DNA of 64,000 bases from Caballeronia turbans (GCA_001544655.2 FCOD02000026.1:1-64000), one strand, 5' to 3'; counted from the first letter of the stretch, positions 44,715 to 53,575 are shown. Notes: a model not told the origin generated them from the letters alone. Numbers and translations are program-made.

Positions 44715-44731
44715 GTGGTCCCCCCGGCAGG
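44715..44731. repeat. Right attachment-site repeat (attR core)
   Basis: Identical 17 bases to 31,708-31,724, and here they form the 3' end of the tRNA-Arg gene. Confidence 0.88.
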
Positions 44732-44790
44732 AATCGAACCTGCATCTAGCGCTTAGGAGGCACTCGTTCTATCCATTGAACTACGGGGAG
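44716..44790 (-). tRNA. tRNA-Arg (anticodon CCT)
   Basis: Full cloverleaf on the minus strand. Acceptor CTCCCCG pairs with CGGGGGG (one G-T wobble), D-stem GTTC/GAAC, anticodon arm AGTGC-CTCCTAA-GCGCT with CCT anticodon, four-base variable region, T-arm GCAGG-TTCGATT-CCTGC, discriminator A and encoded CCA. The element is inserted at its 3' end and the repeat rebuilds the gene. Confidence 0.95.
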
Positions 44791-44965
44791 CGGACCGCGC
44801 ATGGCCGACAGCGTCGGCAAGCGAGCGCAGAGTATAGCAAACGCTACAGGCGGGATCGGCGTCGGTGCGAAGAAATTCGAACGCAATGGCGCGCGCCGCG
44901 AAAAATCGGCGAAACCCAGGGTTTGCACCTATCAAGTTTCGCGCCGCCATGCCGCCATCGGAATA

Positions 44966-45295
44966 ATGGACCCATATCCCGATATCAAGCCGCAGGGCGC
45001 GTTTTCGGCGTTGCTCGCAGACCAGGACCTGACGCACCTCGAACTGGTGCTGCGTCGTTCGTTGTCGTGCGATCTCGGCGGGCCGTTGCTGCCGCCCTCG
45101 TACTGGCGCGAGCGGCTCGCATCCATCACGCGTCAGTCACATCTCTCTCACACGCAGATTCAGACCGTGCATCGGCTGTATCTGCATATCGACGCGTTCG
45201 AGGCGGCCGGGCGCCAGCGCGAAGAAGAACTCAGACGCGAACGCGAGCAGGCGCGCGCCGTCGCGGCCGGCGGCGGAAACGCTCAAAGCGCCTGA
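44966..45295 (+). CDS. Conserved hypothetical 109-residue protein
   Basis: A soluble, helical protein starting MDPYPDIKPQG. Its recognisable core is LTHLELVLRRSLSCD, YWRERLASI and HLSHTQIQTVHRLYLHIDAF, ending in a charged coiled-coil-like tail (REEELRREREQARAV). It lies just after the tRNA on the chromosomal side. A longer in-frame opening extends into the tRNA and is not credible. Function unknown. Confidence 0.65.
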   Translation: MDPYPDIKPQGAFSALLADQDLTHLELVLRRSLSCDLGGPLLPPSYWRERLASITRQSHLSHTQIQTVHRLYLHIDAFEAAGRQREEELRREREQARAVAAGGGNAQSA

Positions 45296-45302
45296 GCGCG
45301 TT

Positions 45303-45467
45303 TCAATGGCGATGCCTCAGCCACCACTCGCGCAATGGATGCCGGTGCGCGTGGTCTCGCGCCGCCACGCGCCTGCGATGTTCATCGCGCCAGTCCTGCG
45401 CGAGCAGCACGATGACGATCGTCGCCAGGCACGCAAGCCCGACGAAAATGCTCGACAAATCCCACAT
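45303..45467 (-). CDS. 54-residue single-span membrane protein
   Basis: MWDLSSIFVGLACLATIVIV begins with one hydrophobic helix; the rest is basic and histidine-rich (DEHRRRVAARDHAHRHP). A GAGGA ribosome site sits at the right distance from the ATG. No family recognised. Confidence 0.5.
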   Translation of the reverse strand: MWDLSSIFVGLACLATIVIVLLAQDWRDEHRRRVAARDHAHRHPLREWWLRHRH

Positions 45468-45527
45468 GACGTCCTCCCGCTTTCCACTGGCGCCATGTAT
45501 CGATTTTAGGTCACGCGCCGCCCCGGT

Positions 45528-47435
45528 TCACGCCGCCTGACGCGCGCGCTGCTGCTGTTGCGCGTGCGCCGCGAGCCGCACCGCCGCGTTGGCCGCGCCG
45601 TAGCCGTCGTAGCCGCCGCGCCGCTCGATCACTTCGAGGAAGAAGCGCTGATCGAGCTGCTCCGTATACGCGTGGAAGAACTCGCCGCCGCGCTCGTCGC
45701 GGTCGTAAAGGATGTTGTGCTCGCGCATCTGGTCGATCTGCTCGTCGGGCAGGCCGAACCGTGCCACGAGATCGTCGTAATAGTTGCCCGGGATACGCAG
45801 GAATTTGACGCCGTCGGTTTCGAGGCGCGGAATCGCATCGAAGATATCGGGCGTGCTGAACGCGACATGGTTCAGGCCCGAGCCACGATAGGTCGATAGC
45901 GACTCCGACACCGCGGTATAGCGATCGACCGACGCATTCAGCGCAATGCGCACCGAGCCGTCGCGGCTTCTCACCGCGCGGCTGCGCACGAGGCCGTACG
46001 GATCGGGAACGAGCACGGCGGGTTCGGTCTCGAAGCCGAACGCGCTTCTGAAGAACAGCACCCACGTATCGAGCGCATCGGCGGGAAGCGACAGGCACAC
46101 GTGATCGATGCGCGCGAGCGGCCCCACTTCGTACGGCCCGTCGATGTCCGTCAGAATGAAGTCGGACTCCCACAACGTCGGGGCGCCGGGCGCTTCGTCG
46201 ACGAAATAGTCGAGACTGCCGTCGGGCGACTGTACGCCGGGCACCACGCGCTCGTTCGGGCCGACTTGGCCGGAGAACGGCGTCGAGCCATACGCGGCGG
46301 CGCGCTCGAACGCCTGCTTCGCGTCATCGACATGAAACGCCGACGCGCACAGCGACAAGCCGTGCTTCTGAAAAAAGGCGCTCGCGAACGAATCGGCTTC
46401 GGCGTTGAGCACGATCGATCCCGCGCCGTGCCGATACAACGCGACATCCTTCGAGCGATGCTTGCCCGCGAGCCTGAAACCGAGCCGGCCGAGCCATTGC
46501 GCGAGATGCTCGCGCGTGCGGTCGTCGACGGCGAATTCGAGAAACTGGAAGCCGATGTGCTCGGGCGGCGCGGGCGGGTTGAACAGCTCCGGCGGCGCGT
46601 TGTCGCCCATCAGCTCACGCGTCTGCTCCTCGAGGAAACGCAGCGAGCGATAGCCGTCCGCCGCCGTGATCGCGGTCGGCGCGGCGCGAAAGCCATCATT
46701 GAAAATCTCGAGCGACAGCGGACCCTTGTAGCCCGCTTCGAGCACGCGCGCGGTGAAGCCCGCGACATCGAACGCGCCCTGTCCCGGAAAGCAGCGATAG
46801 TGACGGCTCCATTCGAGCACGTCCATCGCGAGCACGGGTGCATCGGCGATCTGCACGAACGCGATGCGCTCGCCCGGAATCGACGCGATCTCCTCCACCG
46901 AATCGCGGATCGACAGCGTGTGGAACGTGTCGAGCGCAAGCCCGAGGTTCGGATGATTCACCGCGTCGACGAGCTTCCACGCGTGCTTGTACGAGTTCAC
47001 GTAGCGGCCCCACGCGAGCGCCTCGTACGCGACGATCACGCCCGCCTCCTTCGCGATGTTCGCGAGCACCCCGAGCTGATCGGTGAGCAATGCGTCGTCG
47101 CGGATCGTGTCGGGCGACACGTTGCTGCACACGAGAATGCGGTCCGTGCCGAGCTCGTGCATCAGTTCGAACTTGCGCTTCGCACGCTCGACGTTTCTCG
47201 CGAGCCGCTCGGGGCTCACGCCGTCGAAATCGCGGAAGGGCTGGAAAAGGTAGATTTCGAGGCCGAGATCCGCGCACATGCGGCGCACGTCGCCGGGCGT
47301 GCCGTCGAAATACAGCAGATCGTTCTCGAAGATCTCGACGCCGTCGAAACCGGCCGCCTTGATGGCCCGCAACTTCTCGGGGAGCGTGCCGCTGATGGAA
47401 ACCGTGGCGATGGAAGTGCGGATTGAACGCAGCAT
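45528..47435 (-). CDS. quiC: 3-dehydroshikimate dehydratase, two-domain type
   Basis: A 634-residue protein. Residues 1-280 are a sugar-phosphate-isomerase TIM barrel with all four metal ligands of QuiC enzymes visible: E138 (IVAYEAL), D169 (LALDTFH), Q195 (FVQIADA) and E243 (LSLEIFND). Residues 300-620 are two VOC modules like 4-hydroxyphenylpyruvate dioxygenase, the architecture of QuiC1 in pseudomonads. It converts 3-dehydroshikimate to protocatechuate, feeding quinate/shikimate into the beta-ketoadipate pathway. GAGGAGG precedes the ATG. It is divergent from a shikimate dehydrogenase and near a TetR regulator. Confidence 0.92.
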   Translation of the reverse strand: MLRSIRTSIATVSISGTLPEKLRAIKAAGFDGVEIFENDLLYFDGTPGDVRRMCADLGLEIYLFQPFRDFDGVSPERLARNVERAKRKFELMHELGTDRILVCSNVSPDTIRDDALLTDQLGVLANIAKEAGVIVAYEALAWGRYVNSYKHAWKLVDAVNHPNLGLALDTFHTLSIRDSVEEIASIPGERIAFVQIADAPVLAMDVLEWSRHYRCFPGQGAFDVAGFTARVLEAGYKGPLSLEIFNDGFRAAPTAITAADGYRSLRFLEEQTRELMGDNAPPELFNPPAPPEHIGFQFLEFAVDDRTREHLAQWLGRLGFRLAGKHRSKDVALYRHGAGSIVLNAEADSFASAFFQKHGLSLCASAFHVDDAKQAFERAAAYGSTPFSGQVGPNERVVPGVQSPDGSLDYFVDEAPGAPTLWESDFILTDIDGPYEVGPLARIDHVCLSLPADALDTWVLFFRSAFGFETEPAVLVPDPYGLVRSRAVRSRDGSVRIALNASVDRYTAVSESLSTYRGSGLNHVAFSTPDIFDAIPRLETDGVKFLRIPGNYYDDLVARFGLPDEQIDQMREHNILYDRDERGGEFFHAYTEQLDQRFFLEVIERRGGYDGYGAANAAVRLAAHAQQQQRARQAA

Positions 47436-47674
47436 CGCTGCCTCCTCGTTGCAATTCGGTGAATGCGGGATGGATCTGAGCGGCGCTTTCCAGTGTAGGA
47501 CGTCCGCATGAGAGACGCGCGCAATCCATGTCATTCTGCGAGATAATAACAAACTAACTAGACCGTACAAAGTAGTGAAAACACGAACCGACAAGGCTCC
47601 TGCGTGCGTTCACACTGCGCCATAGTCTATTTCGCACTGCAGCATGCAGTGCTCATCCATGCCGGAGCGCTCGC
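47436..47674. promoter_or_regulatory. Divergent control region quiC / shikimate dehydrogenase
   Basis: A less GC-rich core at 47,540-47,590 (AATAACAAACTAACTAG, then CCGTACAAAGTAGTG) stands out from its surroundings. ACTA at 47,557 and TAGT at 47,573 form a weak dyad that could be part of a TetR operator. Not a firm site. Confidence 0.35.
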
Positions 47675-48532
47675 GTGACCAACAAGACTTCGTATCTCAT
47701 CGGCCTGATCGGATCCGGCATCGCCGGCTCGCTCACGCCCGCCATGCACGAAAAGGAAGGCGGCAACCTCGGCCTCAACTATGTGTATCGCCGCATCGAC
47801 CTTCAGGCGCTGGCGCTGGAGCCCTCCGCCCTGCCCGATCTGCTCGACGCCGCCGAACGCATGGGCTACGACGGCCTGAACATCACGTACCCGTGCAAGC
47901 AAAGCGTGATCCCGTTACTCGACGAGCTCGACCCCGACGCCCGCGCGCTCGGCGCCGTGAATACGGTCGTGCTGAAGGACGGCAAGCGCATCGGCTACAA
48001 CACGGACGGGTCGGGATTTGCGCGCGCGTTCCAGCGCGGGCTGCCCGGCGTGCCGATGGAACGCGTGGTGCAGCTCGGCGCGGGTGGCGCGGGCGCGGCC
48101 GTCGCCCATGCCGCCCTGACGATGGGCGCGCGCGAGCTCAGGCTGTTCGATTCCGACGCGGCACGCGCCGCCTCGCTTGCCGCTGAACTCGCGGCGCGCT
48201 TTCCGGATCGCATCGTAAAAAGCGGCGGCGACCTGCGCGAAACGCTCGCCGGCGCAAGCGGCCTCATCCACGCGACACCGACCGGCATGGCGAAGCTGCC
48301 CGGCCTGCCGCTTCCGGCGCAATACCTGCACAAGGCATTGTGGGTCGCGGAGATCGTCTACTTCCCGCTCGAAACCGAGTTGCTGAAAGCCGCAAAGGCG
48401 CTCGGCTGCCGCACGGTGAGCGGCGGCGGCATGGCGGTATGCCAGGCGGTCGATGCGCTGCGCATCTTCACCGGCCGCGAGCCGGATGCCGAGCGCATGT
48501 TCGCGCATTTCCAGAGCTTGCTGGAACGTTGA
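47675..48532 (+). CDS. Shikimate/quinate dehydrogenase (AroE-like)
   Basis: A 285-residue NAD(P)-dependent dehydrogenase. The shikimate-binding loop is SGIAGSLTPAMHE and ITYPCKQSVIPLL (catalytic Lys), followed by GAVNTVV and NTDGSGFARAF (catalytic Asp). The nucleotide-binding loop is LGAGGAGAAVA, then LRLFDSD, whose acid favours NAD over NADP. This marks the catabolic YdiB/QuiB-like group acting on shikimate or quinate rather than the biosynthetic AroE. It reads away from quiC, which supports a degradative role. GTG start with GGAG upstream. Confidence 0.88.
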   Translation: MTNKTSYLIGLIGSGIAGSLTPAMHEKEGGNLGLNYVYRRIDLQALALEPSALPDLLDAAERMGYDGLNITYPCKQSVIPLLDELDPDARALGAVNTVVLKDGKRIGYNTDGSGFARAFQRGLPGVPMERVVQLGAGGAGAAVAHAALTMGARELRLFDSDAARAASLAAELAARFPDRIVKSGGDLRETLAGASGLIHATPTGMAKLPGLPLPAQYLHKALWVAEIVYFPLETELLKAAKALGCRTVSGGGMAVCQAVDALRIFTGREPDAERMFAHFQSLLER

Positions 48533-48548
48533 TTACCCGATAGCCACG

Positions 48549-48585
48549 AAAAAACGGCGACCTCGTGAGAGTGTCGCCGTTTTTC
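48549..48585. terminator. Bidirectional terminator
   Basis: ACGGCGAC / GTCGCCGT stem with A-run on the left and T-run on the right, between the convergent shikimate dehydrogenase and TetR genes. Confidence 0.9.
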
Positions 48586-48604
48586 GATGCGCGCGAAGAA
48601 AGGA

Positions 48605-49285
48605 TCAGCCGCCGCGCCGCATGTAGCGCGACACCGCATCGACGATCATCTCGCGATGACGCGCACGCGAACGCGCGCCCGACGGATCGCGCCCGAACGC
48701 CGCGCCCCACGTATGACGGTTCGCCACACGGTGAAAGCAGAACGAGCTGATCATCAGATGCAGGTCGATCGGATCGACGTCGTCGCGAAAGGTGCCCGCC
48801 GCGACGCCGCGCGCGATGAGATCCTCGATGGTCTTCACGACCGTCGAATTGCGCGTCTTGAAGGTCTTCGATTGTTCGATGTACTTCGCGCCATGAATGT
48901 TTTCGATGGTCACGAGGCGCACGAAATCGCGATGCTTGTCGTGATAGTCGAACGTGAAACCGATGAATTCGCGCAGCGCTTCCTCCGGCTCCATTTCCGC
49001 GAGTTGCAACTCCTGTTCGAGCGCGCGGATATCGCCGTAGACCTGTTCCAATACCGCTTCGTACAAGCCTTCCTTGCTGCCGAAGTAGTAGTACAGCATG
49101 CGCTTCGTGGTGTTGGTGCGCTCCGCGATGGCGTCGACGCGCGCGCCCGCGAGGCCCATCGCCGAAAACTCCTGCGTGGCGATGTCGAGAATGTTCCGCT
49201 TGGTCTCCTCAGGATCGTACTTGCGCCGCCCTTGCTCCGTGGTCGACGAGGGCGCAGCAGTAGCGGCCTTGCTTCCTTTCTTCAT
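48605..49285 (-). CDS. TetR-family regulator
   Basis: A 226-residue repressor. Residues about 25-75 are the TetR helix-turn-helix (ILDIATQEFSAMGLAGARVD, then TNTTKRMLYYYFGSKEGLY); the C-terminal ligand domain follows. The N-terminal 20 residues are a low-complexity extension. It is convergent with the shikimate dehydrogenase gene and the only regulator in the quinate/shikimate cluster, so it probably controls the quiC-dehydrogenase intergenic promoter, with a shikimate-pathway intermediate as effector. That link is inferred from position. Confidence 0.87.
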   Translation of the reverse strand: MKKGSKAATAAPSSTTEQGRRKYDPEETKRNILDIATQEFSAMGLAGARVDAIAERTNTTKRMLYYYFGSKEGLYEAVLEQVYGDIRALEQELQLAEMEPEEALREFIGFTFDYHDKHRDFVRLVTIENIHGAKYIEQSKTFKTRNSTVVKTIEDLIARGVAAGTFRDDVDPIDLHLMISSFCFHRVANRHTWGAAFGRDPSGARSRARHREMIVDAVSRYMRRGG

Positions 49286-49378
49286 TTTTCTGTCTGAGAA
49301 CGGCGTTGAGAATCGATTCTAGCACGCGCTATTGACGCATCCTCGCCATAACAGGCGTTCATTACGGAGGGCTTCACC

Positions 49379-49384
49379 TATAAT
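49379..49384 (+). promoter_or_regulatory. Consensus -10 hexamer TATAAT
   Basis: A perfect TATAAT 32 bases before the ATG of the next gene. A convincing -35 was not found at the right spacing. Confidence 0.4.
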
Positions 49385-49416
49385 TTTTTTACCCCGCGGA
49401 CAAATCGAAAATCCAC

Positions 49417-49812
49417 ATGCGCAAGAAGCATTCGCTCTTTCTGGCTCCCTCCATTCTGGCCACATGGTGTCTCTGCGCGACGGCGCAGACCGCGTTGCCG
49501 CCCGGCCATCCGTCGTCGCGACAACTGATGGCCGCCGAAGGCGTGATGACGAGCGCGAACATCGCGCGCGGCGCGGCGGATGTCTGTCATATCGATGCCG
49601 CGAAGGTCGCGCGCTTTCGGGATGTCGTGCGCACGAGCTATCCCGATGCACCCGATTTCGATGGCGAATGGAAGCTCGGCCTCGCGCAGGCACAACCGAC
49701 CGTCGATCGCTTCGAGAAGCTGAAGACGAGCAATCCGGCGGAGTATCAAAAGGAAATCGGCGAGGCGTGCCCGGCGCTCAATCGCGGCATCGACGACGTC
49801 ACGCAGCAGTAA
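49417..49812 (+). CDS. Secreted hypothetical protein
   Basis: A 131-residue protein with a signal peptide (RKKHSLFLAPSILATWCLCATA). The mature part has two cysteines (VCHID, EACPAL) that could form a disulphide, and a helical body (KVARFRDVVRTSYPDA, then LAQAQPTVDRFEKL). It resembles small periplasmic proteins of Burkholderiaceae of unknown function. It ends one base from the convergent diguanylate cyclase gene. Confidence 0.65.
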   Translation: MRKKHSLFLAPSILATWCLCATAQTALPPGHPSSRQLMAAEGVMTSANIARGAADVCHIDAAKVARFRDVVRTSYPDAPDFDGEWKLGLAQAQPTVDRFEKLKTSNPAEYQKEIGEACPALNRGIDDVTQQ

Positions 49813-51297
49813 TCACGCGCTCTTGCCGTCGTAGTGCGCGCGCTTTTCCGCGTACATGGCGGCGTCCGCGCGTTGCAGCATCGGTTCGAGCCGCTCGCCG
49901 TCGTGCGCGGTGGCCGCGCCCATCGCGAAACAAAGCGGATTGCCCGAATAGAACTGGTTGTTCACTTCGAGCAACTGGCGAATGCTCTCGATCACCGCCT
50001 CGCCGTCGCGCTCGTCGGCGCCGGGCAGAAGCACCATGAACTCGTCGCCGCCGATGCGCGCCGCCTGGAACGGCTTCTCCACCGCCTTGCCGAGCACTTC
50101 GCCCGCGCGGCGCAACAGCGCGTCGCCGGCGGCGTGGCCGAGTTGATCGTTGACGGCCTTGAGCCCGTTCACATCGACCGCGATCGCCGTCACCGGGAAC
50201 GGGCCCTTGCGTTCGAGGCGATTGATTTCGTCGATATAGAACGAGCGATTCTTGAGCTTCGTGAGCACGTCGTGCTTGCCGAGGAATTCCAGATACGCCT
50301 CGGCCTTCTTGCGCGCGGTGATGTCCGTGAGCGCGACGAGCACGAGATCCCAGCGCGCCTCGTGCCCCGGGAATACCGAGAACTGCAGATGCACATGCAC
50401 CTCGTTGCCTTCGAGCGAATAGTTGAGCACCTCGCGCTGATGGAAGAGCTTCCCATCCCACAGATCGATCAACTGTTCCTGGAAGTGCTGCTGCATGTCG
50501 TCGCGGAAGACTTCGGACAGGCGCGCGAGCAGCGCGGCCTTGGTCGGCGCGGCGAACATCCGCAGCGTATGCTGATTCACGTCGAGCACGTGAATCTCCT
50601 GCATGCAGCGTTCGACGAACTCCGGATGAACGTTGGTGAACGTGCGAAAGTCGACGATGCCGCGCTCGCGCACATCGTCCAGTAGCGACTTCACGGAACT
50701 GAAGTCTTCCACCCACAGCGACACCGGTGAATGCTCGAACAGTCCGCGCGCATACAGTTCGCTCGCGGCGGCGGTGCGGCGCATCGCTTCGAGCTCGGTG
50801 ATGTCCTCGATCGTGACGAGCACGCGGGTCCATGTGTCTTCGTGGCCCGGCAGGACGACCGCCTTGAGCAGCACGTCGAGGCGCTTGCCGTCGAGCGTGT
50901 AGTTGACCGTCTGACTCACGAAGCGCGGCTTGCCGCACCACAACTGCTCCAGTTCGTCGATGTGTGTGGTGAGCATGTCATCGCGGAACACACGATCGAG
51001 GTTCTGCACGAGATGATCGACGTCTCTTGCCTGAAACAGCGACAGCGTGCGCTGATTGACCTTCACGACGCGAATGCGTGACGAACACTCGGCCACGCAT
51101 TCCGGATTCTCGGCGAGAAACGCGCGCAGATCCGTGACGCCCGCCGCGCGCCAGCGCTCGAACTGCTCGCGCACGGCGCTGAAGTCCTCGAGCCAGAGCG
51201 AGACGGGCGCGAGGTCGAACATGTCGGCATCGTCCTCCGGCACGCTCGCCGGCATGAATTGACCGGCAGTGCGGCGCGGGTCGTTTGGCATGGTCAT
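49813..51297 (-). CDS. PAS-PAS-GGDEF diguanylate cyclase
   Basis: A 494-residue cytosolic protein. Two similar PAS-type sensor domains (residues about 25-150 and 160-290) both begin with PVSLWLEDFS/PVSLWVEDFS, an internal duplication. The GGDEF domain (residues 325-494) has an intact RIGGDEF active site and the substrate loop NGLKAVNDQLGHAAGD. No RxxD inhibitory motif is present. It would make cyclic-di-GMP in response to a PAS signal (redox, light or ligand, not predictable). Single gene. Confidence 0.9.
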   Translation of the reverse strand: MTMPNDPRRTAGQFMPASVPEDDADMFDLAPVSLWLEDFSAVREQFERWRAAGVTDLRAFLAENPECVAECSSRIRVVKVNQRTLSLFQARDVDHLVQNLDRVFRDDMLTTHIDELEQLWCGKPRFVSQTVNYTLDGKRLDVLLKAVVLPGHEDTWTRVLVTIEDITELEAMRRTAAASELYARGLFEHSPVSLWVEDFSSVKSLLDDVRERGIVDFRTFTNVHPEFVERCMQEIHVLDVNQHTLRMFAAPTKAALLARLSEVFRDDMQQHFQEQLIDLWDGKLFHQREVLNYSLEGNEVHVHLQFSVFPGHEARWDLVLVALTDITARKKAEAYLEFLGKHDVLTKLKNRSFYIDEINRLERKGPFPVTAIAVDVNGLKAVNDQLGHAAGDALLRRAGEVLGKAVEKPFQAARIGGDEFMVLLPGADERDGEAVIESIRQLLEVNNQFYSGNPLCFAMGAATAHDGERLEPMLQRADAAMYAEKRAHYDGKSA

Positions 51298-51607
51298 CCT
51301 TTCGGCTCGCGCCGGCTAAAAAATGGGTCGCTGGTCGATACTCCATTCATCTCATTATTGTAGCCTGCGTCATATTTCCGGAAGCCGCATCGCCCGCGCG
51401 CGTACACGCGCAGCGGCGTTTGCGCTCATGCCCGATATCGGGGGCGGATGCTACACTCGATTGGCCACGCCCTTGCCGCATCCACGTTCTACGTTGCGCA
51501 ACCCTTAGGCACGTTTGCTGCACCGCCGGGAGGATTGCGCGACGCCACGCAGTCCGATGCGCTGTGCGGCATCCATCCACATCGCAAGAAGAAGGAGCAC
51601 GACTCTC

Positions 51608-52111
51608 ATGGCTGATTTCCGCATCTGGTCCGACGAATTTCCGGCGAACGGCTTCATGACGCACGCGCAGGAATTCGACCAGCAAGCCTTCGGCGGCTCG
51701 GGCGAGAACATTTCCCCGGCGCTGCAATGGGAAGATCCGCCCGCCGACACGCGCAGTCTCGCGCTCACCGTCTACGACCCCGACGCGCCCACGGGCAGCG
51801 GTTTCTGGCACTGGATCGTCGTCAACATTCCAGCCGATGTGCGCTCGCTGCCGCGCAATGCCGGCAAGCCCGACGGCAGTCTGCTGCCGCAAGGCGCGCT
51901 GCAACTTCGCAACGATTACGGTACGGTCGGTTTCGGCGGCGCGGCGCCGCCGCGTGGCGACAAGCCGCATCGGTATATCTTCCGCATCCATGCGCTTTCC
52001 GCGGAGAGCCTGCCGCTCGACGGGAACGTGACCAACGCGGTGGCGCGCTTCATGATCCATCTCAACGAAATCGATTCGGCGACCTACACCGGCCTCTACG
52101 AGTTGAAGTAA
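51608..52111 (+). CDS. YbhB/YbcL-type PEBP-like protein
   Basis: A 167-residue protein of the phosphatidylethanolamine-binding family as found in bacteria. ENISPALQWEDPPADTRSLA and VYDPDAPTGSGFWHWIV include the DPDxP and HWxxxxIP elements of the anion-binding pocket, and APPRGDKPHRYIF is the typical C-terminal half. It has no signal peptide. The function of bacterial members is unclear. Confidence 0.9.
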   Translation: MADFRIWSDEFPANGFMTHAQEFDQQAFGGSGENISPALQWEDPPADTRSLALTVYDPDAPTGSGFWHWIVVNIPADVRSLPRNAGKPDGSLLPQGALQLRNDYGTVGFGGAAPPRGDKPHRYIFRIHALSAESLPLDGNVTNAVARFMIHLNEIDSATYTGLYELK

Positions 52112-52207
52112 AGCCGGGAATGCGGCGCGGCGTGACCGCGCCGCGCTCACACAGCCATTTGAAAACGGCGCGTCGTACAACGCGCCGCTCCCACTTCCCG
52201 CCCATCG

Positions 52208-53575
52208 ATGGACTCCGACCAAGGTCTGCCGCTGCCCCAGCGATACTGGGCGATTGCCGTCGTCGCGCTCGGCATTACGCTCGCGGTGCTCGACGGCGCC
52301 ATCGCGAACGTCGCGCTGCCGACCATTGCCCGCAATCTGAATGCTTCTCCCGCCGACTCCGTCTGGGTCGTCAACGCGTATCAGCTCGCGATCACCATCT
52401 CGCTTCTGCCGCTCGCCTCGCTCGGCGATCGCATCGGCTACCGGCGCGTGTACATGGCGGGGCTTGCGCTCTTCACGGTGTCGTCGTTCGCGTGCGCGCT
52501 GTCCGATTCGCTTCTCACGCTCACCATCGCGCGCGTGGTGCAGGGCTTCGGCGCGGCGGGGATCATGAGCGTGAACACGGCGCTCGTGCGCATCATCTAT
52601 CCGCACGATCAGCTCGGGCGCGGCGTATCCATCAACGCGACGGTCGTCGCCATTTCGTCGGTGATCGGACCGACGGTGGCCTCGGGCGTGCTTTCCGTCG
52701 CGACCTGGCCGTGGCTGTTCGCGATCAACGTGCCGATCGGCATCGCGGCGTTCGCGTTCGGCTGGAAGTCGCTGCCGCGCACGCCGGGGCATCGGCAGCC
52801 GTATGACTACATCAGCGCGATCATGAACGCGCTCTTCTTCGGCATTGCGATCGTTGCGGTCGATGGCTTCGGGCATGGCGAGCATCGTCCGTATCTCATC
52901 GGCGAGATCATCGCGACGGCCGTCATCGGCTACTTCTTCGTGAAGCGGCAACTGACGCAAAGCGCGCCGCTGCTGCCCGTCGATCTGATGCGCATTCCGG
53001 TGTTCGCGCTCTCGGTCGGCGCGTCGGTGTGTTCGTTCTGCGCGCAGATGCTCGCGTTCGTGTCGCTGCCGTTCCTGCTGCAGAACAATTTCGGCATGAG
53101 CCAGGTCGAGACAGGGTTTCTGATGACGCCGTGGCCGCTCGTGATCGTGTTCGTCGCGCCGCTCGCTGGCGTGCTCGCGGATCGGTATCCGGCGGGACTG
53201 CTCGGCGGCATCGGGCTCGCGATTCTGACCGTCGGGCTCGTGCTGCTCGCAAGCGTCGGCGCGCATCCGGGCGCGCTCGACATTGCGTGGCGCATGGCCG
53301 TATGCGGGCTCGGCTTCGGCCTCTTCCAGTCGCCCAACAATCGTCAGATGCTCTCGTCCGCGCCGCGTCATCGCAGCGGCGGCGCGAGCGGCATGCTCGG
53401 CACCGCGCGCCTCACCGGGCAGACGCTGGGCGCGGCGCTCGTCGCACTGATCTTCGGCGTCGCGCCGAAGCAGGGCCCCGTGATTGCGATTGCGCTCGCG
53501 GCGGCGTTCGCGGCGGCTGCCGCCGTGGTGAGCCTGCTGCGCCTCACCGGCAAGCGCAGCATCGAGCCGGCCTGA
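52208..53575 (+). CDS. DHA2-family MFS transporter
   Basis: A 455-residue drug:proton antiporter-type protein with about 12-14 helices. LDGAIANVALPTIARNLNAS and WVVNAYQLAITISLLPLASL are the DHA2 openings, and LGDRIGYRRVYMAGL is motif A between helices 2 and 3. Motif C-like GVLSVATWPWLFAINVPIG follows. Such proteins export drugs or metabolites, here of unknown identity. No TetR or MarR regulator lies next to it. Confidence 0.88.
   Translation: MDSDQGLPLPQRYWAIAVVALGITLAVLDGAIANVALPTIARNLNASPADSVWVVNAYQLAITISLLPLASLGDRIGYRRVYMAGLALFTVSSFACALSDSLLTLTIARVVQGFGAAGIMSVNTALVRIIYPHDQLGRGVSINATVVAISSVIGPTVASGVLSVATWPWLFAINVPIGIAAFAFGWKSLPRTPGHRQPYDYISAIMNALFFGIAIVAVDGFGHGEHRPYLIGEIIATAVIGYFFVKRQLTQSAPLLPVDLMRIPVFALSVGASVCSFCAQMLAFVSLPFLLQNNFGMSQVETGFLMTPWPLVIVFVAPLAGVLADRYPAGLLGGIGLAILTVGLVLLASVGAHPGALDIAWRMAVCGLGFGLFQSPNNRQMLSSAPRHRSGGASGMLGTARLTGQTLGAALVALIFGVAPKQGPVIAIALAAAFAAAAAVVSLLRLTGKRSIEPA

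Larger units (their letters stand above)
31708..44731. mobile_element. 13-kb tRNA-Arg-integrated phage-like/satellite element
   Basis: Bounded by the 17-bp direct repeat, with a tyrosine integrase at the end touching the tRNA. Base composition drops visibly relative to the flanks, and codon use shifts (more AT-ending codons, less Arg/Ala bias). Contents in order: ssDNA-binding protein (minus); then on the plus strand a membrane protein, HEPN-like protein, lipoprotein/membrane/secreted cassette, resolvase with res-like site, small protein, promoter-like repeats, zinc-finger protein, HNH endonuclease, two virion/ejection-like proteins, hairpin cluster, unknown protein, DUF262 and HEPN; finally integrase (minus). 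No terminase, portal, capsid, polymerase or lysis gene is recognisable. All genes look intact. Confidence 0.87.
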
